From: Sapria himalayana | Lineage: Eukaryota > Streptophyta > Magnoliopsida > Malpighiales > Rafflesiaceae | NCBI GenBank assembly: GCA_029783825.1 | Contig: JAREIK010000801.1 | Span: 9,870,891-9,934,890, forward strand | DNA: 64,000 nt | Direction: 5' to 3' | Part shown: positions 34,477 to 45,770 of the stretch, piece after piece | How the letters are laid out: each line of letters opens with the position of its first letter | Position numbering within the stretch: position 1 is the first letter of the stretch | Position numbers and translations under genes: made by a program | The notes under the pieces: model-generated | What the model saw: only the letters and a program-made list of their open reading frames with translations | Databases searched by the model: none | What the model was told of the DNA's origin: nothing

Positions 34477-36227
34477 GATTACAAGCCCTTCTCTTGCTGT
34501 AATGTGATATACAAGATAATTTACAAGCTTATAGCTTCTAGAATTAAATTAGTGTTGGGTGGTATTATTAATCCTGCCCAAGGGGTATATGTGAAAGAAA
34601 GACTAATCTCTGATAACTTCTTACTCACACAAGAACTAATTCGTAAATATACGAGGAAGAGAATCTCTCCAAGATGCTTCCTCAAAATAGATATCCAAAA
34701 GGCGTTTAATTTAGTTGAGATAATTTTCTGAAGCATTTTATTGATATTGTTTATGAGTGCATAAGAAATAGCTCTTACTCCATCTCTTTGCCCTATGCAT
34801 GGAATACCTCTCAATGAAATTGGTCATTGTAACATCTTCTAAGCACTTTTCATATCACCCTGGATGTGTGCCTTTCAAATTATCTCATCTAATGCATGCA
34901 GATGATTTAATTATATTCTATAGGGGAGATTGGAATTCTATTAATATAGTACTTGATGCATCAAGGGATTTCACACGAGTATCGGGTCTAAAGATTAGCC
35001 CCTCCAAATCGAACATATTCTTTGGAGGAGTTGGGCAAAAAAGTAATTCTGAATTATCGGATTATTAAGAGGGTTCTCTCTCCTTTGTATTTATTGACGT
35101 CCATCTGTCTTCAAGTCGGCTTATAACTTCCCAATTCTCCTTCCTATTAAATAAAATCACCTCGGCCATGCACCAATGGGCGGGTAAAATCTTATCAATA
35201 GCGGAGAGATTGGATTTATTGCGCTCGATTGTTCAAGGCATAGAGAGATACTGGTTTTTTGTGTTTTTGCTTCTGAATTATATTATTAACACAATAGATA
35301 GCGCTTGTAGAAGATTCTTGTGGGGAAGACCAAAATCATGAAGATATAGGCCCAAAGTAATTTGGGCCAAAGTTTGCATGCCTACTTCCATTCGAGGCCT
35401 TGGCATCCTTAATATCTCAATATGGAATAATGCTTTATTTCTCAAGGCCCTTTTGGAGAATAAATCTAAAGGAAGACTCACTATGGATCAAGTGGGTCCA
35501 TCACGTTTACCTCGAGGATAAGGATATTTGGAACTATCATAGTTTAAAAGGGGACCCACCCCATTGGAAATCCCTTATCTCAACAAGGGATATCTTGGTA
35601 GAAAAGGCGGGATCAAAGGATCAAGCAAGGGAGCTACTGGAAACATGGGGCAAAATGGGAAGACTAATATCCGAAAGATATAATTTTCTTATGGGTACAT
35701 GTAATAGAAAAAGAAAGTCATGGGCCAAAATGATATGGATGAAACAGCAAATACCCAAGCATGTGATTTACCTTTGGACTGCTAAGCATAAAAGGCTTAG
35801 AACCAAGGATACGGCATTCACAACACCAGGAAGCACCAGATGCAAATTTTGTCCCCAAGAAGAATCAATGGATCACTTGTTTTTCAAGTGCAGCTACTCA
35901 ATCACGGTTTGGAATGGACTTGAGCTAGATGGGAATAAAGAGCAATGCGGTTGGCTTGGCTAAAATTTTCAAGGACATGAAGACCCAACACGCGGCAGAC
36001 AACCCAACAAATAAGGTTTGGAAAGCTATTTTTTGTAGCTGCAGTATATCATACATGGAGAGAAAGAAATAGAAGATTGTTCAAAGCTAAAGCCCTAGAT
36101 GTGGAAAGCCAACTTAGGAAAATTAAACTTGAGATTTATATTATTTTTGACAAGGAATGCAATAGTTTAAATATAGCATAGCTTGTACAGAATTTTTGGT
36201 ATTAATGTTTCATTACTTATCAAAAAA
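34477..36227 (+). mobile_element. 5'-truncated LINE (L1-type) inserted in Copia C2
   Basis: The plus strand encodes the end of a plant LINE ORF2. It starts within the RT (DYKPFSCCNVIYKIIYKLIA), continues with RLISDNFLLTQELIRKY and ISPRCFLKIDIQKAFN, then the catalytic box as HADDLIIF (the usual first residue is F, so it has changed) near 34890-34912, and ends with a zf-RVT-type domain (KFCPQEESMDHLFFKCSYS) near 35840-35905. The 3' end is a short A run at 36222-36229. A 19-bp target duplication brackets it. Truncation at the 5' side with an A tail and long duplication is the mark of target-primed reverse transcription. Frameshifts and stops break the ORF. Confidence 0.93.
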
Positions 36228-36246
36228 AAGATTATTTTTCATTGAA

Positions 36247-37500
36247 CTATGATAGATAAATCTTTTATTCAAATAGATTTTCATGAAAATATTAATAAAA
36301 ATGAATATCCACCCTTAACCAAAATGGAAATAAAAATCAAATTTCTTCTTATGGAAGGTATATAAAGATAATCTTTTAAAATTAAAATTCTAACTCTTTC
36401 AAAATTAAGACTATAGTCTCCCACTATAATAGTTGCCACATTTCTAGCATTACCCTTGTAAGATTAATCTCACAATCACTTAGTTGTCTAGTTTCCTAGA
36501 ATCATTACCAAGAATTTGAAATGTGATTAGTGGCTATCATATCTTCACACTAGCTATTGGTAGATACAACTTCTAAATATATCTCAACTACTAGTGAATT
36601 AGATTTATCTTGATTGTTCACCTTGTTGAGATAAACTGGACATTGTTTCTTCCAATGTTCTAACTACTCATAGTGAAAATATTTATCCTTTAGCTATTTC
36701 ATTCCCACTTGTGATCTAGGAGCTACCTGTAGAACATAAATATATATTTCAAGCTTATTCTTTTCACCTTTCAACTAAGAAGAAGTCTTTTTAGTAACAA
36801 TGACATGTGATGACTTCTTGATAAAACCCTCATATGACACTAATTTTTTAAGAAATTGTGCTAATATCCACAAGTTTATTCATATTGTAGCTTTGGCAAA
36901 GTTGCTTGAATGAATATGGTAGTAACTAGAAAATAATATCGATCTGGGATTCCTTATAATTTTAGCTCAAAGGATTTCTAGTTAATTAAGAATGTCAGCC
37001 ATCTTTAGAATATGATCACTCACTAAGGTGTTTTTAGCAATTGTAGTATTCATCAAGTCTTTCATAATCTTCATCCTAGTAAAATGAGTCTAAATCTCAA
37101 TTATTTTTTTTGAGATTAGGTATCATATCGTAGGTAATATGCATATATTAAAGCTAAAATATAACACATAGATATCTCAAATTGTAGTCTCTCATATTCG
37201 ATTGCACCTTCATGAGGTTTATCTAGGTAAAGATTTATGAGTACAAACTTATAGGTCATAGTAATTATAATAATGTCTAGATTTATTTTCTACTCTATAT
37301 AATTTGCTTCATCAAATTTATTTTCTTTAGAATAGTAGCAAATATATTGAAAGTCAAGTTTTTAAAACTTGAAAAAGTACAATGAGCTAATTAATTTTGA
37401 ATTCCATATCAAGTATTGATTTCCTCCACCAATTCTTAAACTAAATCCGTCATCAATTTGAAATACTATGAATAGAAAGCTTAATGGGAGGACATTTATT
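36247..37500 (-). pseudogene. Copia C2 gag relic
   Basis: Minus strand: a zinc-knuckle relic (HYE-stop-LEHWKKQCP) near 36640-36690, with the first cysteine and the CxxC lost, and a gag stretch THFTRMKIMKDLMNTTIAKN at about 37030-37088. It follows the same direction as the pol relic left of the LINE. Confidence 0.7.
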
Positions 37501-39130
37501 ATTTATCATTTGTCTAAATAAACTAATCTTTTTTAACCTTATTGCCTATAGGCTAGATAATAGTCTATATCAAATAAGATTAAATAGATGACTTATCTTT
37601 TGTCTTGGGAATAATAGTAGTGACTCTAATATAGATAATACTATTATTTTCAACTAAGTGTATGCCATCAAATAATTCCAAACTAATTTTTTTTAAATGA
37701 ATCCTTCATACGATGAAGTGATTCATTTTAATAATTTATGAAATTATCTCATGGTGGCTTGTACTAAATGCACCCACAATTAAATTAGTCTAATAGAGGG
37801 AAAGTACATAGACCAACATGCTAATCAACTCGAAACACTTAGAAATCAATGATGGAAACCTTGACATTAATTCATGATAAACATCCATGCCCATTTAGGT
37901 ATTTGGCAAGATTGAGGGTTTTAATATAATAAATAAAAAATTGAAATTATTGATTCCCTCTAAAAATATTTATCTTAAAATGAGAATTAGTTTAATTTAT
38001 TTTCCATTTTATTATCAAGAATTTGATCTTTTATTTGAAACAATATTCATACAAATGTGATGTGATTTTTTTTTCATGCCACCATCACACTAGCTGTTAC
38101 CCACAATTGTTATACATATTGAATGTCATCATATCCATCCATGATACATGTCATCATATCCATCCACGAAACATTCCATTACATTCAATCACTATACATG
38201 TCATCACATGAATTCACAAAACATACTAACATTTATTCAGTATAAATGCCATCATATGCATTCATGAAATATGCTAACATTCATTCAATGTACATGTCAT
38301 CATATGCATTCATGAAACATGCTAACCCATCCACGTATAGACAATGGGCTAGCTATTGTACTCATTCCACTTCACTAACTTCCCATTTGGAAGTCGGTGT
38401 ATGGGGTAGTGCTCTAATGGGGTTCTACTTGTCCAATCATGTTGTATGAGTTTAGAAGAAGTGCCCCTGAAACCTAAACAAAATCTATGTTAATTATTAC
38501 TTGAAATTTGTGTCTTCTCTAAAAGTGATGACATTTGACCATCACTTTCAAAATGTCATTTATTGAGATTATCATAATCTTTGTTATCTCCGTTGCAAAT
38601 GCATTTATTCACTACAAGCTCTAGTATAGTCAGGGTTTTCCACCATGAGTTGCATTAAATTCTTCTTTAACCACCATGAGCTCCATGATGGTCAACTTTC
38701 ACCCTCATGAGCTCCATCATGGTTTCCTTTCACCACTATGAGTTCCAACATAGCTACTACTCACCACCACGAGCTCCACTATGATCACCTTTCACTACCA
38801 CATGCATTACCATAGCTACTATTCACCACCATGAGCTTTAAATCCTTTTTTTACACCTTTGCCTCCATTTACATCTTATTTGTCATAATAAAACTTAAAA
38901 AATTACAATCCAATATGATATTAAATATCACATAAAATATATACAAAATAATGACCTTAAAATTAATTAACATTAAAACAAATCCAAATGTATCACCATT
39001 CAATCACAATAGTTGGGCATGGGTTGTCATTTCCCTAATAAAGGTTAGAACACATATATTGTGTTCAAGTCAGTAATCCATTCCATAATTCAAGCTAAAA
39101 CCTGATCAATCCATGTGTAGTATTGTAAAT
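37501..39130. other. Copia C2 gag start/leader with degenerate tandem repeats
   Basis: No clear protein is left. Two tandem zones stand out: 38110-38330, with repeats of CATGTCATCATATCCATCC and ATTCATGAAACATGCTAAC type, and 38625-38850, with about six degenerate copies of a 35-40-bp unit containing CACCATGAGCTCCATCATGG. Confidence 0.5.
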
Positions 39131-39145
39131 GAGGATTTGATACCA
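39131..39145 (-). other. Primer-binding site of Copia C2
   Basis: Minus strand TGGTATCAAATCCTC one base after the LTR end CTAACA; an initiator tRNA-Met-type primer site. It orients the element on the minus strand. Confidence 0.78.
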
Positions 39146-39146
39146 T

Positions 39147-40110
39147 TGTTAGAGATTAAAACCCTTAATCGAGGGGTAGCATGTAGTGTTAAATCATTTT
39201 GCATTTTCTTGTTTTGGGATTAAGATTAATGTAAAATCATTGACTACATACCTTATTTTCATGAACTCTCTATGTACTCAGACCCTTCTCCTATATATCC
39301 TACTCCAATTTCATGAGAAAGAAGAATTGTGTGGGTTGTTCCCTTCATCTGCCTTTATAAACCTAAACATAAAAAATAAAAATCAAAAGAGCACATCAAA
39401 TCACTTTTACAAATGTGAATGATGTTCTCTTTCATTTTATATTTAAATTATTAATTTAAAGATTATCTTTATTATATATGTATATATATAATCAAATAAT
39501 TAATTTAATTTTAATTCATATCAATTAATAATATTAATTGATATAATTTTAATCAAATTATAAAAATTATACATATATATACTCTAAAAAAAGAAATCTT
39601 TAATTATAGTTTAAACATTTCTTATTGCATTGGATTATGCCATGGAAGGGGTCCTAGCTAAAATAAGATATTAGGTTTCCAATATAAATTATATTATACC
39701 ATTATATTAATTATAATTCATTTCTCCATAGAATTATAATTTTACTCCCTGACTTATTTGAAACAATTCAAGCTTGTTATTATTTAACACTTATTAAACT
39801 CTTTTTATTGAGATTACATTCACTCTTCAATTTGAATTAAATTACTAATAATTTATTTCAATTAATCTCTTATAATTTTTTCGAGATCTTTCACTTAACT
39901 TATTTGATATATTAGATTAAAATTCACCTATAGAGTTTTACAATATCAAAACTTATAAGTATCCTCAGTGAGCATTATAAATTCATTTGATATGACACAA
40001 ATTCTATCAATAATTAATATTTTATCATGTAGTTGATAAAATTATTCAACTTACTGAGTTTATTAATCTATCCATAAATCTCTCTTTATGGATAAAAATA
40101 AATATTAAAA
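39147..40110 (-). mobile_element. 5' LTR of Copia C2, truncated
   Basis: Direct repeat of 30088-31100, ending TGTTAG at the primer site. Similarity to the other LTR stops near 40110, so the outer 0.4 kb is missing or replaced. The two LTRs differ at many positions, including indels, so insertion was not recent. Confidence 0.78.
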
Positions 40111-40865
40111 AGTATATGTATTTATTTGAAAGTTATAGGAGCACTTAAAATCCATGTATTTATCTCTATATAGGATTTGATAAAAAGCACCTATAGTTGA
40201 TATACTAGATTTAAATCCACACTTAAAAAAATAGGATCTCTCTATTTTTCCACGTGTGGAACCTGCCTCGCTCAAAAACACACTTTTTAACATTATATTA
40301 TTTTATGAAAGTTATAGGAGCACTCCATATTAATATGATCACTCTAATGATGTATATTTTAATTAAATAAAACTTTCACATAAAAAAAATATTAAACCCC
40401 ATTAAATTTAAACCAAACCAAACTTAGACAATAAAATTGGTTTGTCCAAAACTCATGCAGACCAAACAATCCCTCCATCTACCCTATTTTAGAAGAGTGA
40501 GATAGATCATTGATCTAAATTTAAAACCTACCACAGAGAGTTCATCCATACAAATCTCAAAATCAATTCTCATTCATTACACGAGAAATAATTTTCCTAG
40601 AAATAATTTTTTTTTGAAAATTAGATTTTCCCAAAAAATAGATTCTTCCATTAATTATCTGAAACTTATTTTTTTTTGAGTTATAAGTTTCCCTTTGATA
40701 TAACAAATCCTCGATATGTTTGAAGTGAAAAGATAACTTTTACTTCCAACATTTAAGTTCCTCATCAATCTATTTGATCCTAATAAGTGACTAGAATATA
40801 AGAGCCAACTTTTACTTCCAATTCATTAGTTGTCTTTTGATCTACCTTGTAACAAATGGTAGCAT
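40111..40865. other. Unassigned; 18-bp direct repeat
   Basis: GAAAGTTATAGGAGCACT occurs at about 40127-40144 and 40305-40322, bracketing about 160 bp. It could be a target duplication around an unknown insertion. Nothing else is recognised. Confidence 0.4.
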
Positions 40866-41066
40866 CATTGAGCTCAATTCGCACATGGGCCTTGAGTGTT
40901 AACTAATTACCCAGCCTCCACCATACATAATCATTTTGTTCACTTTGTCTCTTAGGGCGTATGATATTACATATGTTTACCCATGTCATGTCCCTTAGGA
41001 TTTGAACTTGAGACCTCCAATATATGTAGTTATAATTTCAAATACCAAAATACCAATTGAGCCAAG
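40866..41066 (-). mobile_element. tRNA-derived SINE, family A, copy 1
   Basis: Read on the minus strand, TTGGCTCAATTGGTA matches a polymerase III box A, and AAGTTCAAATCCTA about 45 bp later a box B. Downstream is GACATG, then AAAATCATACGCC-like sequence shared by the neighbouring copies. The repeat is not a functional tRNA gene, having no foldable acceptor. Confidence 0.68.
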
Positions 41067-41262
41067 TAGGTCAATTGATATTTTGATGCTAGGATTTGAA
41101 ACTATATAGAATGAAGATCTCAAGTTCAAATCCTAGGGGATGTGACATAGGGAGGAATGTATAAAAGCATGCACCTAGAAGGATTTATATATAACAAATG
41201 ATGGGCCACGGACCTTAGTCTTCAAGCACCTCTCGAGTATTAATCAATTTCTTGGCCCCTAT
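41067..41262 (+). mobile_element. tRNA-derived SINE, family A, copy 2
   Basis: Head to head with copy 1. GGTCAATTGATATTTTG is the degraded box A and CTCAAGTTCAAATCCTAGGG the box B. Then GATGTGACATAGGGAGGAAT, as in the other copies. Confidence 0.66.
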
Positions 41263-41263
41263 C

Positions 41264-41805
41264 AATCATACTCATATTATCTAGTTTCCCCTCAAGACGT
41301 ATGATTTTATATTTTGGTTAGGACTTATTCTTATGACTTCCATGTAGATGTGTCAAATAGGTCATGTCACGTAGGCATAGTTTTTTTTTGGCCCATCCAA
41401 GCCACCGTGCTATGCCATCATGGTTCAAAAAAGGGGCAGCCTAGCATGGCTCGTTGGCACTACAATTGGGTGGGTCATGTAGGGTCATTCAAAGCTAGGT
41501 CTGGCTAGACTAGTTTGGGTTATTCCAGGCTAGCTTGGGTCAAGACTAGGCTAATTAATTTAGATAGTTGAGTCGAAACTAGCCTGCACATGTTGTTGTG
41601 CCAAATCATGTAGTGCCAAGCCTCTCATACCAAAAAGATTGGTTCAACATGGCCTGAGCTATCTTGTGGGTTGGCTTGCGGCACTTCCAAGCATGGTTCT
41701 AAACTGTGCAATGTCAAGCTAGATATAACTAAACCATGCTGTATTTTTAAAACTAGAATCAAAGTCCTTTCATTCTCATAACATAATATCAATTGATGCA
41801 AGTTG
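41264..41805 (-). mobile_element. SINE family A, copy 3, split by a hAT derivative
   Basis: 41264-41344 matches the 3' part of the family (CCTCAAGACGTATGATTTTAT on the plus strand), and about 41745-41805 matches the 5' part (ATCAATTGATGCAAG), both in minus orientation. Between them lies hAT-type sequence starting at 41345. Confidence 0.5.
41345..41740. mobile_element. hAT derivative (MITE-like), right end unclear
   Basis: It starts TAGATGTGTCAAATAGG, the family terminal repeat, and continues with GGCACT, CATGGC and TAGGCTAG-rich subterminal-type sequence. No clear right terminal repeat or matching octamer was found. Confidence 0.58.
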
Positions 41806-42020
41806 TCAATTGATATTATGATTCTAAGATTTGGAACTATATATAGTAGGGGTATGAAGTTCAAATCAAAGGAGATGTGATATGAGAAATATGAGAATAA
41901 ATCTTAGCCCATAAGTAAAACTATGCATCTTGAGGGGAAAAATAGACAATTTAAATTTGCCTTATGAGGCTTGGATAACCAGCTAACGCTTAGGGGCCTC
42001 TTGAGGATTGAGGCTTGTGG
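41790..42020 (+). mobile_element. tRNA-derived SINE, family A, copy 4
   Basis: GTCAATTGATATTATG (box A region), GAAGTTCAAATCAAAGG (box B region), then GATGTGATATGAG; about 70-75% like copy 2 by eye. Confidence 0.6.
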
Positions 42021-42059
42021 GATATATCATATATTACATATATAGTTATATATTTATGT

Positions 42060-42062
<3 letters not shown>

Positions 42063-42101
<39 letters not shown>
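42063..42101. repeat. (TA)n microsatellite
   Basis: About 19 TA units. Confidence 0.93.
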
Positions 42102-42104
<3 letters not shown>

Positions 42105-42680
42105 TATATACATACAATATATACATAACTATATAATAATCTCTATATCTATATGTACGTATATAGTTATATATTTATATATCATCAAATTTATTCTCAT
42201 TTATATATTGTATCATGATATGAGTATATGGCATGTTACCATGGTGAGGATTAAGGATAATGGCTTCCCAAAATTCAATTATTTCATTTTGGGCACCCTA
42301 AATATAATTTTCCTAATTTTTTATATGATTCGTACTAATTTTACAAATTTAAATCAATTCTTACATATTTTGTAAATTTTATTTTTCTCATACAAATTAT
42401 TTATTATTCCAACACACTCAAAAATAATTTGAAAATTTTTTTTTGATGCATTTTATGGTAATTGTTTTAAAAAATATCTCATATTAATATATATATATAT
42501 ATATGTATAGTATGTGTGTGTGTGTGCGTGCATGTGTGCGTGTGCATACATGCTCATGCAAAATATTTATATGTTGGCATATAATAAATTGTAAACCCAA
42601 ATATACTTCATGTCTGTACATGACAACATAAAAAAAAAGGAAAAGAATTTAGAATTTTTTTTGTAAATGATTATAAATAA

Positions 42681-42705
42681 ACATACATACATACATACAT
42701 GTATG

Positions 42706-42734
<29 letters not shown>
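42681..42734. repeat. Palindromic (CATA)n-(GTAT)n array
   Basis: Five ACAT units meet about eight GTAT units at CATACATGTATG, making a near-perfect inverted repeat able to form a cruciform. Confidence 0.92.
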
Positions 42735-42738
<4 letters not shown>

Positions 42739-42894
42739 GTTACTAAACATATATAAGCATTTATACATGTATATAAATATTTATAAACATTTATAAATGT
42801 TTATAAATGTATATAAACTTTTGTATCCCCCATCATCGTCCCTCTCCCCCAAACCCAACTCATATTGTCCCTCGTCCCACATATGCATATTGGG

Positions 42895-43045
42895 ATGTGA
42901 GGTAGGAGCAGGTAAGGCCTTCGTCCCAACAACATAATAGATCCAACTTATAGATATCCTAGGGAGCATATCAATATTCATAGGGATCGAACTCAAGGTC
43001 CAAACTAAAAGCATCCATCCTTCTTGTCAATCGAAATGTTATGTT
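42895..43045. mobile_element. SINE-like family B, copy 1
   Basis: Shares with 49835-50005 and 60600-60785 the blocks GCAGGT(A/T)AGGCC, GGGAGCATAT, GGGATCGAACTCAAGG (box B-like) and a final TTGTCAATCGAAATGTTATG. It is followed by a TTTATA-rich tail (43046-43259). Confidence 0.6.
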
Positions 43046-43259
43046 GTTTGTTTATAAACCTATATAAATTTATATAAATACACATAAACATGTATAAACT
43101 TATATAGATATTTATATACATCTATAAACAAGTAAATGTTTATAAATATATACAAACTTATATAAATATAAATTTGTAAACTTATAAAATTTATATATGT
43201 TTCTAAAAGTTTATAAATCTTTATAAACATTTATATAAAAACATATATAAGTTTATAAA
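43046..43259. repeat. Degenerate TTTATAAA/TATATAAA repeats
   Basis: Loose tandem of AAACATTTATA and AACTTATATA type units, very like 50020-50260, which follows copy 2 of the same SINE-like family. Confidence 0.7.
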
Positions 43260-43851
43260 TTTGTAACTATGTTTATACTAAAATTCATCTGATTGTTATG
43301 AATCTTTTTTTGAATGAATTTTGTTATTTCAATTATAAGTGAATTTATAGTGAGTTGGCTTTGTATTTAAATATGATGTGCATATGTTATGTATTCTACA
43401 TAGTAGATGATTTGGTGCATAAAGTTTAGCTTATGTATAAAAGATCAAATCATCAATTCTTATAGAATATAAATTTATTATTCATAATCTAGATGAAGTT
43501 AGACACACTATTGGTAATATTGTAGCACACGATTTTGGTAGGTCTATCTTAACTATAAAGAATGATAAAATTATAAATTTTGAACTAGTACACTTGTGTA
43601 TATTGAATAGGACAACCACAATATAATTATTTTATACTGACATATAAAATATACATGCCCCATTATTATAGAAAATACTAGTTCCCTTAATCTTAAAATA
43701 ATTATTAAATATGTATATTTATTAATACTTGATTTAATTCATGAAGAGTGAGATCTATAAATAAATTAATAAACTCAGTTTATTAGATAACTTTATCAAG
43801 TATATAGTGAATATTAATTATTAATGTAATTCGTATCTTATCAAAAGGATT

Positions 43852-43859
43852 GATGATAC
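43852..43859. repeat. Left 8-bp target duplication (GATGATAC)
   Basis: Identical to 44346-44353. Confidence 0.95.
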
Positions 43860-44345
43860 TAGAGGTGTCAAACGGGTCGGAATGGACAAACCTGGCCCAT
43901 TTTAAGGCTACCGTGTCGGGCTAGTCACGGCATGGTACAATAGTCGTGTCGTGCCTGGCCCGGCATGGTATAGTAATCATGCATTGCTTGGCCCGACTCT
44001 ATGGAGGTTCGGCCCAACATGGCCCGCGGCTCAAAATCCATCGGGTTTGGCCCGATTCGGCCTAGTTCGGGTCGGGCAAAAATCCTATTTAAAAAAAATA
44101 GGGTTTTGGCAGTGCACCATTGTGCGTCTTCTTTCTTTCAAAGCTATGTGAGCTAGCGCTTGATGACCACGCTCGGTGCGTGGTAACACGTGTCGTGCCC
44201 ACGTTCCAGGCACTCATGTCATGACTAACACGTCACGACAGGCTGATCCCTCAGCTCGATATGACACGACCGGCGTAGAGGGTGCACCCATCATGGGCCC
44301 AAGCACTACCGGGACTGGGTTGGCCCGACCCATCTAACATCTCTA
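43860..44345. mobile_element. Non-autonomous hAT MITE (486 bp) with perfect 8-bp duplication
   Basis: Ends are TAGAGGTGTCAAACGGGTCG and CGACCCATCTAACATCTCTA. The flanks carry GATGATAC on both sides with no mismatch. The interior is GC-rich with CGGCATGG, TCGTGCC and GGCCCG words. It contains no transposase and could be mobilised by a relative of the transposase in 19570-23197. The perfect duplication makes it the youngest-looking hAT insertion here. Confidence 0.95.
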
Positions 44346-44353
44346 GATGATAC
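44346..44353. repeat. Right 8-bp target duplication (GATGATAC)
   Basis: Identical to 43852-43859. Confidence 0.95.
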
Positions 44354-45770
44354 CCTAATTGAGGATAATTATAAGTTTTGATATTATCAAATCCTACAGG
44401 TAGATTTTAATCTGACATATCCAATAAATTAAGTGGATGGCCTCAAAGAAATTATAAGAGATTGATTAAGTTAAATGGTCAGTAATGTAATTTAATCGAT
44501 TATTATCTATAATCTTAATATGAAGAATTTAATAAATGTTAAATAACAACATGATTGAATTATTTTGAATAAGTGGAAAAATACAATTATGATTCTACAG
44601 TCAAATAGATTATAATTAATATAAATAGTACAATATAATTTACATTGAGAACCTAAAATCTTATTTTATCTCGAGTTCCTTCACTAACATTTTCCAGTGC
44701 CATAAGAAATAGTTTTTAAATTATATTTAAAGAATTTGTTTAGAGTATATATATATATATGAAATCAGAGTAATTATTTGATACATACACACATACATAC
44801 ACACACACATATATATATAATAAATATAATCTTTAAAAAATAATTTAAAATAAAAATTAAAAAAAAACATCACTACACTTTTTTAAAGATGATATGATAC
44901 ATTTTCATTGTTTGCTTTGTTTTAAGGTTTAATGGCAAAGGAGGAGAGAGCCTACCCTCTTATATGTTCTTGCTCCTCACAAAAACATGGTGGAGTAGGC
45001 ATGCACAATACAAGAAATTCTTTAATTAGAAATGCCTGAATCTATTTTTGATTCCATTATGATGGGTGAATAGCAACGGATTTAGAAACGTAGTAGTTCC
45101 ATTTCTATTATCCTTCACATTAAACTTTTAGAAACGTAACACATAATGAAATTTCTATAAATAGTGATTGAGAAAATACGTCGCTAAATATTACGACAGC
45201 AAAGAGATGGAATTCCATTGCTAATTTTGCGACGGAATCATTAGAGATGTATTATCTATTTCTAAAAGAGTGACTGATCAATAAAGATACGCATGACTCT
45301 ATTTTTATTTAGAAACAAATTTAGAAATAGAAAATTCCATTTATATTGTCTTCAATAGGTACAAGTAGTATTTATGCAATTTCTATGTGTTGTATACAAT
45401 ATACAATTATAAACAAAAACTATATGACCTCTAACCAAATAAGCACATCCATGTATTATGTATCAATTAATATTCACATTATATCCACCATAAGATAAAA
45501 TATTAGATAACAAAAATAAATGTCCATACATTTCAATAAAGAATTTATAACAAAAATTTAAAAATATTTAATACAAAAACCATTATTCAGACCAAAAACA
45601 AATATTAAAAAAAATTAATAACACATCACAAATAACAACGAGTCTTTCTCTATAAGAGTATTGTCCTCTGAAGATTTGGATGGATCCTCTTAAGAATGAT
45701 AAAAAATAGATGATGTCTCTGCCAACTTGCACATCATTTTTTCAATATTCATAATCTTATGTTACATTTC

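Larger units (their letters stand above)
43262..45005 (+). mobile_element. Solo LTR of the Copia C2 family, interrupted twice
   Basis: In the opposite orientation to Copia C2 this matches its LTR throughout: GTAACTATGTTTATA near 43265, ACATAGTAGATGATTTGGTGCATA near 43400-43425, and TTAATCGATTATTATCTATAATCTTAATATG near 44490-44520. No internal retrotransposon sequence is attached on either side. A hAT MITE (43860-44345) breaks it, and a CACTA element (45006-49695) cuts off its end; sequence at 49696-49800 may be the lost tail. Confidence 0.74.
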
